The notes under the pieces were generated by a model. It did no database searches and was not told the DNA's origin. It was given only the letters and a program-made list of their open reading frames with translations. A program made the translations under genes and the position numbers. Positions 33,110 through 41,386 of a stretch of 64,000 bases of DNA are shown one piece after another (positions within the stretch are counted from its first letter, which is position 1; every line of letters begins with the position of its first letter). Origin of the DNA: Lentzea terrae (GTDB lineage Bacteria > Actinomycetota > Actinomycetes > Mycobacteriales > Pseudonocardiaceae); assembly GCF_003265345.1 (NCBI RefSeq), contig NZ_QFWW01000023.1:1-64000 (forward strand). The letters are read 5' to 3'.

Positions 33110-34308
33110 GCCGTGGCCACCCGGAGCACCTTGGTGAGGGCGGCGGCGGTGTCCTCCATTTCGGCCTTGGACAACGTCGGGTGGACGAGCAGCGTCAGCG
33201 AGGTGCGTCCGAGACGCGCGGCGACGGGCAGTTCCTCCGGTGTGCCCGGTACCGCGGCGAACGCGCGTTCGCGATAGATCTCGTAGCATCCGCCGTGCAG
33301 GCACGGAGTGCCTTCCGCGCGGACGGCGTCGACCACGAGATCCCTGCTCCAGCCCGGCAGCAGTCGTTCCGGTCGCAGCTGGACGGCGAACTTGTAGTAC
33401 GCGTGCTCCACCCTGGCCGGCGGCAGGGAGAGCTCGACGGCCGGCTCGGCGGCCAACGCGTCCAGCAGGATCGCGGCGTTGGCTCTGCGTTGCGCCACCC
33501 AGCCGCCGAGACGGCGGAGGTGGTTGCGCCCGATCGCCGCCTGCACTTCCGTCATGCGCGCATTGGTGCCGAAACTGTCGTGCAGCCACCGGAAACCGGG
33601 CGGATGCGGTGAGTGCACGGCTGTCCAGCTCTTGCCGTGGTCCTTCATCTCCCAGCAGCGCCGCCACAGCGACTCGTCGGACGTGGTGATCGCTCCACCC
33701 TCACCCGCCGTGGTGAGGATCTTGTCCTGACAGAACGACCAGGCGGCGATGTCCCCGATGCCGCCGACCATCCGTCCACTGTGGACCGCCCCGTGCGCCT
33801 GGGCGCAGTCCTCGACCACTCGCAGGTCGTGCTTGCGCGCGAGTGCCAGCACCGGGTCGATGTCGGCGGGATGTCCGGCGAGGTGCACGACGACGACCGC
33901 TCTCGTGCGGCCGGTGATCGCCGTCTCGACGGTGCTCGCGGTGAGACACCCGCTGGCCGGGTCCACGTCGACGATCACGGGACATGCCCCGACCGCGACC
34001 ACCGCGCTCGCGGTCGCGATGAACGTGGCCGCGGGAACGATCACCTCGTCACCACGACCGATGTCGAGGGCCCGCAGCGCCAGTTCCAGCGCAACGGTGC
34101 CGTTGGAGACGGCGACCGCGTAGTCCGTGCCGACCGCAGCGGCGAACTCGGTCTCGAAGGCCCGGCCGTGCACGCCGGTCCAGTAGTTGACCCGGCCGGA
34201 GGCCAGCACCGTCGCCGCCGTTTCCAGGTCCTCGTCGTCGAAGTACGGCCACGGCGGCATCGGGGTCGTGCGCACCGGTATACCGCCGTGAACGGCCAGC
34301 TCGCTCAT
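33106..34308 (-). CDS. DegT/DnrJ/EryC1 sugar aminotransferase (PglE-like)
   Basis: A 400-residue PLP enzyme that aminates a 4-keto sugar. Visible motifs are GTDYAVAVSNGTVALELALRAL, GDEVIVPAATFIATASAV, VEDCAQAHGA and the PLP lysine in SFCQDKILTTAGEGGA. The start and stop both overlap neighbours by 4 bp. With the CapD/PglF-like dehydratase, PglD-like acetyltransferase and PglC-like transferase it fits UDP-N,N'-diacetylbacillosamine synthesis, but related pathways using other 4-keto sugars are possible. Confidence 0.9.
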   Translation of the reverse strand: MSELAVHGGIPVRTTPMPPWPYFDDEDLETAATVLASGRVNYWTGVHGRAFETEFAAAVGTDYAVAVSNGTVALELALRALDIGRGDEVIVPAATFIATASAVVAVGACPVIVDVDPASGCLTASTVETAITGRTRAVVVVHLAGHPADIDPVLALARKHDLRVVEDCAQAHGAVHSGRMVGGIGDIAAWSFCQDKILTTAGEGGAITTSDESLWRRCWEMKDHGKSWTAVHSPHPPGFRWLHDSFGTNARMTEVQAAIGRNHLRRLGGWVAQRRANAAILLDALAAEPAVELSLPPARVEHAYYKFAVQLRPERLLPGWSRDLVVDAVRAEGTPCLHGGCYEIYRERAFAAVPGTPEELPVAARLGRTSLTLLVHPTLSKAEMEDTAAALTKVLRVATA

Positions 34309-35753
34309 CGGATCCGCATCCTCGTGAGAGCGACGAGCAGCAACCCGATCCCGATCTGCACCGGAACCGGCGCGAAGCTGTTGCGCACCTGGATCAGCAA
34401 CGGCAACAGCACCACGCCGACCACCGCGTCGGACCGGCGCTCGAGCCGCACCAGCAGTGCCCCGAGCACCGCCATGAACAGCACCACGCCGACTGTGCCG
34501 AAGTTGTGGAACGCCTCAGCCACTGGCGAGCCTCCGATCTGTCCGACCCGGTTCGCGATCTCGACGTTGAACAACCTGTCGTCGTAGGTGGGTGGCCCGC
34601 CGTGCCAGCCGAGGAGAGACTCGAGAAACCGCACAGGAACGGCGACGAAGGTCACCCCGGTCCGCAAGGGCTCGTCCCAGCTGAGCACCACCACCACGGG
34701 GCGCAGTGAGAAACCCATCTCGGCGACGGCGTCCAGCGGCGCGGACAACCATCCCGACGGCGACAGCGGTGCCAAGCCACCGAGCCGGGTCTGCCGGACC
34801 ACACCGGCGAGCAGCAACACCGCCACCGCGCCACCCAGCGTCCACAGCGGACGGATACGGCGCCGTCTCGCCTCGATCACCGCCATGGCCGCCAAGGGGA
34901 AGAGCACCTCGCCGCGAGTCCCGAGTGGCAGGGCGATCGCCGCGTACAGGGCGAACCCGGTCCAGCCTGCAATCCGCGCGCGCCCACCCGCCGATACCGC
35001 CAGCACCGCGCCCATCCCGGAGCACAGGGTGCCGAACGCGAGCACGGTGTCGGACCCGTTCGCCTCCACGAAGGCGTGGTAGCCACCCCAAAGGAGGTCG
35101 AGCCCGCCGGCACGCGTCAGAGCGGCGGCGAAGACTCCGAGCCCGGCCAGTTGGACGACCACCCCGAGCACTCCAGCCACGTGGCCGCCCCGGTTCGCGA
35201 CGACGGGCGGCGCGCCACGACCGGCCAGCCCGGCGGCCAAGGTGTACCCGGCCATGGCGAGCACGGCGAGCGACACGGCTTGCGGCGTGTGCGGGTCCTC
35301 GAGCCACCGCGCGTCCTCGAAGACCGAGTCGGCGCGCACCGCGACGCTCAGCAACAGTCCGCCGTGGAAGAGACCGAACAACACCAGGTAGGCCGCTGCG
35401 GGCCGGTAGAGGCCCTGAGGATGCCCGCGGACGAGCACGGCGAGGCACAGCGACCACGAGGCCCAGAAGATCGCGGCCGCCGAAACCACGTCATGGGGTG
35501 GCGAACGCAATGCCAGCGCCGCCACGACCACCGCCGCCAGTGCCACCGCGGCGGTGCGGCCCAGCGGTTCCGGCGTACGGGCGAACGCGCTGTCCTCCAG
35601 CACGGGCACGGCACCCGTCTCCACTTCGGAACGTCCTGGGCGCCCGCGCACCGGTTCCGCCTCACCAGCAGGCCGATGACGCCGCACCGCTCCGCCTCCA
35701 CTTCCGCGGAGACGGAGCGGCCCGTCACCAGCCGGACGCCGCGGACCGCTCAT
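34305..35753 (-). CDS. wzy: Wzy-type O-antigen/exopolysaccharide polymerase
   Basis: A 482-residue membrane protein with an Arg/Gly-rich N-terminal stretch (about 1-60) before about 11-12 TM segments, and a long loop near residues 330-390 (DEPLRTGVTFVAVPVRFLESLLGWHGGPPTYDDRLFNVEIANRVGQIGGSPVAEAFHNFG) as in Wzy periplasmic loops. It would polymerise lipid-linked repeat units. The ATG at 35753 overlaps the upstream glycosyltransferase stop; the TM region starts some 60 codons later, so an internal start remains possible. Assignment is by topology and locus. Confidence 0.75.
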   Translation of the reverse strand: MSGPRRPAGDGPLRLRGSGGGAVRRHRPAGEAEPVRGRPGRSEVETGAVPVLEDSAFARTPEPLGRTAAVALAAVVVAALALRSPPHDVVSAAAIFWASWSLCLAVLVRGHPQGLYRPAAAYLVLFGLFHGGLLLSVAVRADSVFEDARWLEDPHTPQAVSLAVLAMAGYTLAAGLAGRGAPPVVANRGGHVAGVLGVVVQLAGLGVFAAALTRAGGLDLLWGGYHAFVEANGSDTVLAFGTLCSGMGAVLAVSAGGRARIAGWTGFALYAAIALPLGTRGEVLFPLAAMAVIEARRRRIRPLWTLGGAVAVLLLAGVVRQTRLGGLAPLSPSGWLSAPLDAVAEMGFSLRPVVVVLSWDEPLRTGVTFVAVPVRFLESLLGWHGGPPTYDDRLFNVEIANRVGQIGGSPVAEAFHNFGTVGVVLFMAVLGALLVRLERRSDAVVGVVLLPLLIQVRNSFAPVPVQIGIGLLLVALTRMRIR

Positions 35754-36841
35754 CGCGACGCGGTCCACACCGTGCGCCACCACTGGTCGTCCGGTGACAG
35801 GGCGAACTCCGAGTCGCGGATTCCTTCGGCGATCACCGCGCGTCCTGACTGCGGGATGCTCGCCAGAGCGAGCGCTGTGGCCGCCCACCTGACCGGGCCC
35901 GCGCTCAACGGCAGGACGTCCAGACCGCGCACCCGAGACGCGAGCTCGCGGAGGCCGGGCAGGTCGGTCGCGAGGACCGGCACCCCCGAGGCGAGCGCTT
36001 CGAGCACCACACCGGGCAGCCCTTCCCGGTGTGACGGCAGGAGCAGCACGTCCAGCGTGGCGAGCACCGCCTCGGGACGGTCGGTGTGGCCCAGCAGGTG
36101 AACCGACGGATCCGCCGCCACGCGCGGTACGACGGAGGTGAGGTCGTCGATGCCACCGGGTCCGACGACGGTCAGGCGCACGTCGGGACGCACACGGCGC
36201 GCTTCTGCGAACACCTCCAGCAGGAACCCGCGGTTCTTCTCCGGTGACGCACGGCCGATGTGTCCCATTGTCGGTGCACCCGGTTCCCCCACGCGGGGAA
36301 CGAACCGGAAGCGGTTGCAGTCGACCTGGTTGGGCACGACGCGGTACCGGCGGTCGTGCGGGGGCGGAGCGGCGAACGCCAGCGCGGCGCTGGTCACACC
36401 GAGGACGTCGGTGGCGGAGTTGCAGATCATCTCGCGCAGCACGGAGCGTTGGAACCTGCGCCCCAGGGTGTCGCGCCGTCCGTCACCCTCGCTGCGCAGA
36501 CGTGCGATCCGCACGGGCACACGCGCGGCCGAAGCGACGGCGAGCACCAGACCGCTGACGAGGCTCACGTGCGACTCGACCACGTCGGGCCGCAGCTTGC
36601 ACAGCACGTCCCACAGCCGCACCGGAAAGGTCGCCTTGGGGTTGAGGGGGCAGCGACGGATGTCGGCTCCGGCAGCGCGGAACTGCGGGGCGAGCAGACC
36701 CTCGTGGGGTCCGAGCGTCACGAAGGTCTGCTCGACGCAGGAGGCCGGGATCGCGCGGCAGTTTCGCAACGCTGCGGTCTCCACGCCGCCGCGGTCGAGC
36801 GCCCCGAGGACGTGCACCACCTTCACGGGATCCTGCGTCAT
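35750..36841 (-). CDS. GT4-family glycosyltransferase
   Basis: A 363-residue GT-B fold enzyme. The N-terminal half holds VVHVLGALDRGGVETAALRNCRAIP. The C-terminal half shows MGHIGRASPEKNRGFLLEVFAEA, the nucleotide-sugar site and the EX7E-type LLLPSHREGLPGVVLEALASGVPVLATDLPG. The ATG at 36841 follows GGAGGA; the frame extends upstream but without a ribosome-binding site. It overlaps both neighbours by 4 bp. It adds one sugar of the repeat unit; donor and acceptor are unknown. Confidence 0.9.
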   Translation of the reverse strand: MTQDPVKVVHVLGALDRGGVETAALRNCRAIPASCVEQTFVTLGPHEGLLAPQFRAAGADIRRCPLNPKATFPVRLWDVLCKLRPDVVESHVSLVSGLVLAVASAARVPVRIARLRSEGDGRRDTLGRRFQRSVLREMICNSATDVLGVTSAALAFAAPPPHDRRYRVVPNQVDCNRFRFVPRVGEPGAPTMGHIGRASPEKNRGFLLEVFAEARRVRPDVRLTVVGPGGIDDLTSVVPRVAADPSVHLLGHTDRPEAVLATLDVLLLPSHREGLPGVVLEALASGVPVLATDLPGLRELASRVRGLDVLPLSAGPVRWAATALALASIPQSGRAVIAEGIRDSEFALSPDDQWWRTVWTASR

Positions 36842-39168
36842 GTGCTCCTCCTGTCGGGCAACGCGGCGGGAATGTGCGACAGCCACACCGAGAAGCGCTC
36901 GTCGAGCAACGCCTTCTCGTACGTGCGAGCGAGTTCGAGGTTGCGACGTGACTGCTGCTCCCACTCACGTGGATCGGTGAGCAGCCGGCCGATGACGCGG
37001 GCGAGCGCCACCTCGTCGTCGGCCTCGACCAGACATCGCGGCTCCAGCAGCTCCGGAATGCCGCCCACGCAGGTGCCCACCGCGGGCAGCGCTCTGGCCA
37101 TCGCCTCGATCAGCGCGCGTGGCAGCCCTTCCGCACGGGACGGCATCGCGAACAGGTCCGCTGAGTCCAGCAGCACGGTCATGAGCCGGCGGTCGTGCAC
37201 CGGTCCGATGAAGGAGACCCGGTCGCCGATCCCGAGTGACTCCGCCACGCCCACCAGCTCATCGTGTCGTTTGCCGCCGCCCACCAGCACGGCGTGCACG
37301 TCGAGCCGCGAGTCGACCAGGCGCTGCAACGCCCGCAGCAGGACGTCGTGGCCCTTGTAGAGCTGTTCGTGGGTGCCGACGGCGATGATGCAGAAAGGCC
37401 CGGGGAGCCACTTGCGCGGCTGGTCGAGCAGCGTGCCCTCGGCCATGCGCACGTTCGACAAGGCGATGGTGAACCGCCCTGGCGTTGCGGGATAGCGGCG
37501 CTGCAGCACGAAATTGGTCACGTACAACACCGCCGACGCACGACCCACGACCCATCCCGTCAGGCGGGCCGCGGCTGTCGCCACCGCTCTGCCGACCGGG
37601 CCGAACGTCCCTGCGGCGAGCACGTCGAACGCGTCTCCGATGACTTCGACGGAGTACTTGCGGCGCAACAACCTGCACGCGATGGCGGCGAGGAACCCGA
37701 TCGCGCCCGGCTGTTGCAGCACGATCACCTCGGCACGCGCGACCGCGCGGGCGATCGCCGGAACGAGCCGGGGCAGTGCGCGCAGCAGTCCTGCCGGACC
37801 GCGGTAGTTCTGCAACGGTTGCAGATCCTCGCTCTCGGCGCCCGGTTCTTCAGTTCTCGCGACCACGCGCAGCCGGTCGCCCTGGTCGAGGTACCTCGCG
37901 AAGGCACCCGGCACGACCGTCTCGCCGCCGAACCTCATCTCGGTGAAGAGGCTGATGAGCCGGCCACCGGGTGCGCGGGCGACCGGAACGTCCGCGGCGT
38001 TCTCGACGACATCGGCCACAACAGCCGCCGCACGCGCGCTGTCGAAGAAGCGCACGACCCGATCGCGCACCGCGTCGGACCGTTCCGCCAACAGACCCGC
38101 CCTGTGCTCGGCGTAGGCCTCGTTCAGCGCGGCGACCAGCGCGCCGGGGTCGTCCTTCGGCACGATCCAGCACGCGTCCCGATCGACGGCCTCCGGCAGG
38201 GCACCGGCGTCGCTCACCACGCTGGGCACGCCCATGGCGCCGGCCTCCAGAGCCGCGCCGTGGTTGTCGGACAAGGACGGCGACACGCTGACGTCCGCGG
38301 CCGCGTAGTACGGCCGCACGTCGTCGACGCTGTCGTACCACGTCACGGACGGGTCGTCGGAGAGCCGGAACCTCGCGACCAGCTCCCTGCGGTACTCCGT
38401 CCCCTCCTCGTCGAACCCACCGCCGACCAGCACGAGGCGGCTGCCCGGATGCTCGGCGCTGAACCTCTGCCAGGCCGTGAGCAGCACGTCGTGGCCTTTG
38501 ATCCCACGTCCTTTGTGGACGAATCGCTTCGGCGCGTACACCAGTGCGACCATGATGACGACGAAAGCATCACCCGCACCGACTCGCGCACGCGCCTCGA
38601 CGCGCTCGGCTGGACTCGGAGGCCGGAACAGGACTGTGTCGACCCCGTAGGGCACGACGGGCGTCCGCGCGGGCGGGTGCCCGAGCTCGCGATAGCGCCG
38701 TGCGGTGAACCGGCTTCCGCAGATGGTCACGGTGTCCAGCCGTGCGGTCATCCTCTCCAGCAGCCGGATCAGCCGTGACTCCAGGTACAGCGGACCGGGC
38801 ACCATGTGCACCCGCGCCGCTCCGGTCGCGAAGCCGGCGAGCCGCACCGCGAGCGCCGAGGCGAGCAGGTGGTAGTGCAACACGTCCGGCTGCAGTCGCC
38901 GCAGCAGGTCGCGCAGCTTCAGCAGACTTGCCAGCGTGTGCAGCGACGGCCGGAACCGGAAGTCGAACGGACTGTCCACAACGGACACCGCTCGGTCGGC
39001 GAGTTCCTTCCGCAGCCGGCCGTCACCCGGCGGCAGCACCGCGACGACATCGTGCCCACGTGCGAGCAACGCGTCGACGTGCGGTGTCGTCCACATGCAT
39101 CCGCGATTCGTCTTCAGCACGAGCACGACGCGCAGCCGACGTGCAGGTGCGGTTTCCTTCATCGTCAC
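36838..39168 (-). CDS. Tandem glycosyltransferase with two fused GT4 domains
   Basis: A 776-residue protein joining two GT-B enzymes. The first (about 8-400) starts RLRVVLVLKTNRGCMWTTPHVDALLARGHDVVAV and has VSPSLSDNHGAALEAGAMGVPSVVSDAG. The second (about 410-776) starts RLISLFTEMRFGGETVVPGAFARYL and has AMPSRAEGLPRALIEAMARALPAVGTCVGG. Both retain the EX7E-type signature, so both are probably active. GTG 39168 is preferred to ATG 39162 because GGAG lies 5 bp upstream and it overlaps the previous stop (GTGA). It would add two successive sugars. Confidence 0.88.
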   Translation of the reverse strand: MTMKETAPARRLRVVLVLKTNRGCMWTTPHVDALLARGHDVVAVLPPGDGRLRKELADRAVSVVDSPFDFRFRPSLHTLASLLKLRDLLRRLQPDVLHYHLLASALAVRLAGFATGAARVHMVPGPLYLESRLIRLLERMTARLDTVTICGSRFTARRYRELGHPPARTPVVPYGVDTVLFRPPSPAERVEARARVGAGDAFVVIMVALVYAPKRFVHKGRGIKGHDVLLTAWQRFSAEHPGSRLVLVGGGFDEEGTEYRRELVARFRLSDDPSVTWYDSVDDVRPYYAAADVSVSPSLSDNHGAALEAGAMGVPSVVSDAGALPEAVDRDACWIVPKDDPGALVAALNEAYAEHRAGLLAERSDAVRDRVVRFFDSARAAAVVADVVENAADVPVARAPGGRLISLFTEMRFGGETVVPGAFARYLDQGDRLRVVARTEEPGAESEDLQPLQNYRGPAGLLRALPRLVPAIARAVARAEVIVLQQPGAIGFLAAIACRLLRRKYSVEVIGDAFDVLAAGTFGPVGRAVATAAARLTGWVVGRASAVLYVTNFVLQRRYPATPGRFTIALSNVRMAEGTLLDQPRKWLPGPFCIIAVGTHEQLYKGHDVLLRALQRLVDSRLDVHAVLVGGGKRHDELVGVAESLGIGDRVSFIGPVHDRRLMTVLLDSADLFAMPSRAEGLPRALIEAMARALPAVGTCVGGIPELLEPRCLVEADDEVALARVIGRLLTDPREWEQQSRRNLELARTYEKALLDERFSVWLSHIPAALPDRRST

Positions 39169-40439
39169 AGGTACTCCACATGCGCCGCGGTGAGCCGATG
39201 CCGGGTGTCGAGCACGCAGTCCGCCGCCCGCTCGACGAGGGGGTAGTCGACGTCGTCGTGGTCGGCGAGCAGGACGACGATGTCGGCGAGCCGCAGCGCG
39301 TCCTCGGACAACTCGATCGGTTTCACACCCGGCGGGCAGCGATGCTGCTCGACGTGGGCGTCCACCACCTCGATCCGGGCACCGAGCATCGCGAGCAGTT
39401 CGGCGATGCGCAGCGCGGGTGATCCGCGGATGTCGCCGGTGTTGGCCTTGTACGCGAGTCCCAGCAGCACGACCACGCTGTCCGCCACGTCCTTCCCACG
39501 CCGGGAGAGCGCAGCGCAGATCCGCTTGACGACGTAGTCGGGCATCGTGTCGTTGATCTCGTTGGCCAGTTCGACGAACCGGAACGGCCGATGCAGCTTG
39601 TGCTGCACCCGCCAGGACAGATAGGTCGGGTCGACCGGCAGACAGTGTCCACCGACTCCGGGCCCCGGCGTGAAACGCATGTACCCGAACGGCTTGGTCG
39701 ACGCGGCGTCGATGACCTTCCACACGTCGACGCCGAGTTGACGTGCGAAGAGGGTGATCTCGTTGACCAGCGCGATGTTGACGTGCCGGAAGGTGTTCTC
39801 CAGCAGTTTGGTGAACTCGGCTTCCTTCGTCGACGACAGCGGCACGGTGGTGCCGACCAGTCTCGAGTACAGCGCCTCGACGACGCGCAGCGAGGACTCG
39901 TTGACGCCCGAGATCACCTTGGGTGTGTTGGCGAGCGTCCAACGGGTGTTACCGGGGTCGATGCGTTCCGGGCTGTAGCCGACCGCGAAGTCCACGCCTG
40001 CGACGAGCTCGCTGCCCTGTTCCAGCAGAGGGACGAGCAGCTCCTCCGTGGTACCGGGATACGTGGTGGACTCCAGGACCACGAGCGAGCCGCGGCGGAT
40101 GTGCGGTGCGATGGATGCGGCCGCCGACTCGACGAAACTGAGATCGGGTGTTCCGCGGGTCAACGGGGTCGGCACGGCGATGATCGCGGCCGTGAAGTCC
40201 TCCGCGTCCACATAGGACATCGACGGGAGGTAGCGTCCGCTCTCCAGCGCCGCAGCGAGCTCGTGGTCCGGCACGTCAGCGACGTAGGACCGCGCTTCCC
40301 GCAACGACGACACGCGGCTGGCGTCGAGGTCGATCCCCACGACCGAGAACCCGGTCTCGACAGCCCGCATCGCGATCGGCAGGCCCACGTATCCCTGCCC
40401 GATCACCACGAGCTTCTCCTGGCCGCACGCCGCGGTCAT
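39165..40439 (-). CDS. UDP-sugar dehydrogenase (WbpO/WecC/TviB type)
   Basis: A 424-residue NAD-dependent UDP-sugar 6-dehydrogenase. The NAD site is VVIGQGYVGLPIAMRA. The central domain has VLESTTYPGTTEEL and KLLENTFRHVNIALVNE. The catalytic Cys lies in GPGVGGHCLPVDPTYLSW. The C-terminal domain holds VLLGLAYKANTGDIRGSPALRI. Family members act on UDP-ManNAc, UDP-GlcNAc or UDP-GalNAc to give uronic acids. Together with the adjacent epimerase it may make UDP-GalNAcA, as TviB/TviC do. The ATG at 40439 overlaps the epimerase stop. Confidence 0.92.
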   Translation of the reverse strand: MTAACGQEKLVVIGQGYVGLPIAMRAVETGFSVVGIDLDASRVSSLREARSYVADVPDHELAAALESGRYLPSMSYVDAEDFTAAIIAVPTPLTRGTPDLSFVESAAASIAPHIRRGSLVVLESTTYPGTTEELLVPLLEQGSELVAGVDFAVGYSPERIDPGNTRWTLANTPKVISGVNESSLRVVEALYSRLVGTTVPLSSTKEAEFTKLLENTFRHVNIALVNEITLFARQLGVDVWKVIDAASTKPFGYMRFTPGPGVGGHCLPVDPTYLSWRVQHKLHRPFRFVELANEINDTMPDYVVKRICAALSRRGKDVADSVVVLLGLAYKANTGDIRGSPALRIAELLAMLGARIEVVDAHVEQHRCPPGVKPIELSEDALRLADIVVLLADHDDVDYPLVERAADCVLDTRHRLTAAHVEYL

Positions 40440-41386
40440 GCGCTCGACCTCGAGATCTCCGCGGTGACCAGCGCTTCCATCCACTCGATCGTCCTGCACA
40501 GGGCTTCCTCCAGTGAAACCCGATGTATGTAAGGAAAAAGCTCACGCAACGCAGCTGTGGACGCTTGTGAGTGCCGAATGTCGCCGTTGCGCACAGGATG
40601 GTGCACCACGTCGAGCTCGCGGCCCAGCAACGCCGAGAGCATGAAGATCAGATCGTTGAGGCTGGTCCGCGTGCCGAACGCGAGGTTGACCGGGCCGGCA
40701 CAGCTGACGGTGCGCGTGACGCAGTCGGCCAGCACGTCCACAACCGACCCGACGAACGTGAAGTCACGGCTCTGGTTTCCGTCACCGAACACCACGAGCG
40801 GCTCTCCCCGCAGGGCCGCCCAGATGAACGAGGGAACGACGGCGGCGTACGGGTGCCCCGGCAACTGATGCGGCCCGAACACGTTGAAGAAGCGGAACAC
40901 CGTGCACGGCAACCCGAAGCAGTGCTGAAACGACAGGGCGTACGACTCCGCGGCGAGCTTGCTCGAGGCGTACGGGCTCGCCGGCCGGCACGTCATCTCC
41001 TCGGACTTCGGCAACACGGGATTGAGTCCGTACACCGAGCTGGACGAGGCGATCACGACATGCGCACCCGTGGCATTGGCCGCCTCCAGCACCTCCAGCG
41101 TTCCGGTCACGTTGACGTCGTGACTGCGCCGCGGGTCCAGCAACGACCGCTGCACGGACGGAACCGCTGCGAGGTGCACCACCGAGTCCGCGCCCGCGCA
41201 CGCCTCCATCACCGCGTCACGGTCGAGCACGCTGTGCACTCGCAGCTCCACGTCGATCCCGTCGAGATTGCTGCTCCTGCCGGTGCTGAGGTCGTCGAGC
41301 ACGACCACGTGAGCTCGCCTGCGCACGAGTTCACGGCAGAGATTGGCACCGATGAACCCCGCGCCACCGGTGACGACAACCTTCAC
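40436..41386 (-). CDS. NAD-dependent UDP-sugar 4-epimerase (WbpP/GalE type)
   Basis: A 316-residue extended SDR. It has the NAD site VVVTGGAGFIGANLCREL, DLSTG, HLAAVPSVQRSL, Ser in ASSSSVYG, catalytic YASSK and NVFGPHQLP. The GTG start overlaps the capD-like stop (GTGA). It is presumably a C4 epimerase of UDP-GlcNAc or its uronic acid, partner of the adjacent dehydrogenase. The exact sugar cannot be told. Confidence 0.9.
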   Translation of the reverse strand: MKVVVTGGAGFIGANLCRELVRRRAHVVVLDDLSTGRSSNLDGIDVELRVHSVLDRDAVMEACAGADSVVHLAAVPSVQRSLLDPRRSHDVNVTGTLEVLEAANATGAHVVIASSSSVYGLNPVLPKSEEMTCRPASPYASSKLAAESYALSFQHCFGLPCTVFRFFNVFGPHQLPGHPYAAVVPSFIWAALRGEPLVVFGDGNQSRDFTFVGSVVDVLADCVTRTVSCAGPVNLAFGTRTSLNDLIFMLSALLGRELDVVHHPVRNGDIRHSQASTAALRELFPYIHRVSLEEALCRTIEWMEALVTAEISRSSA

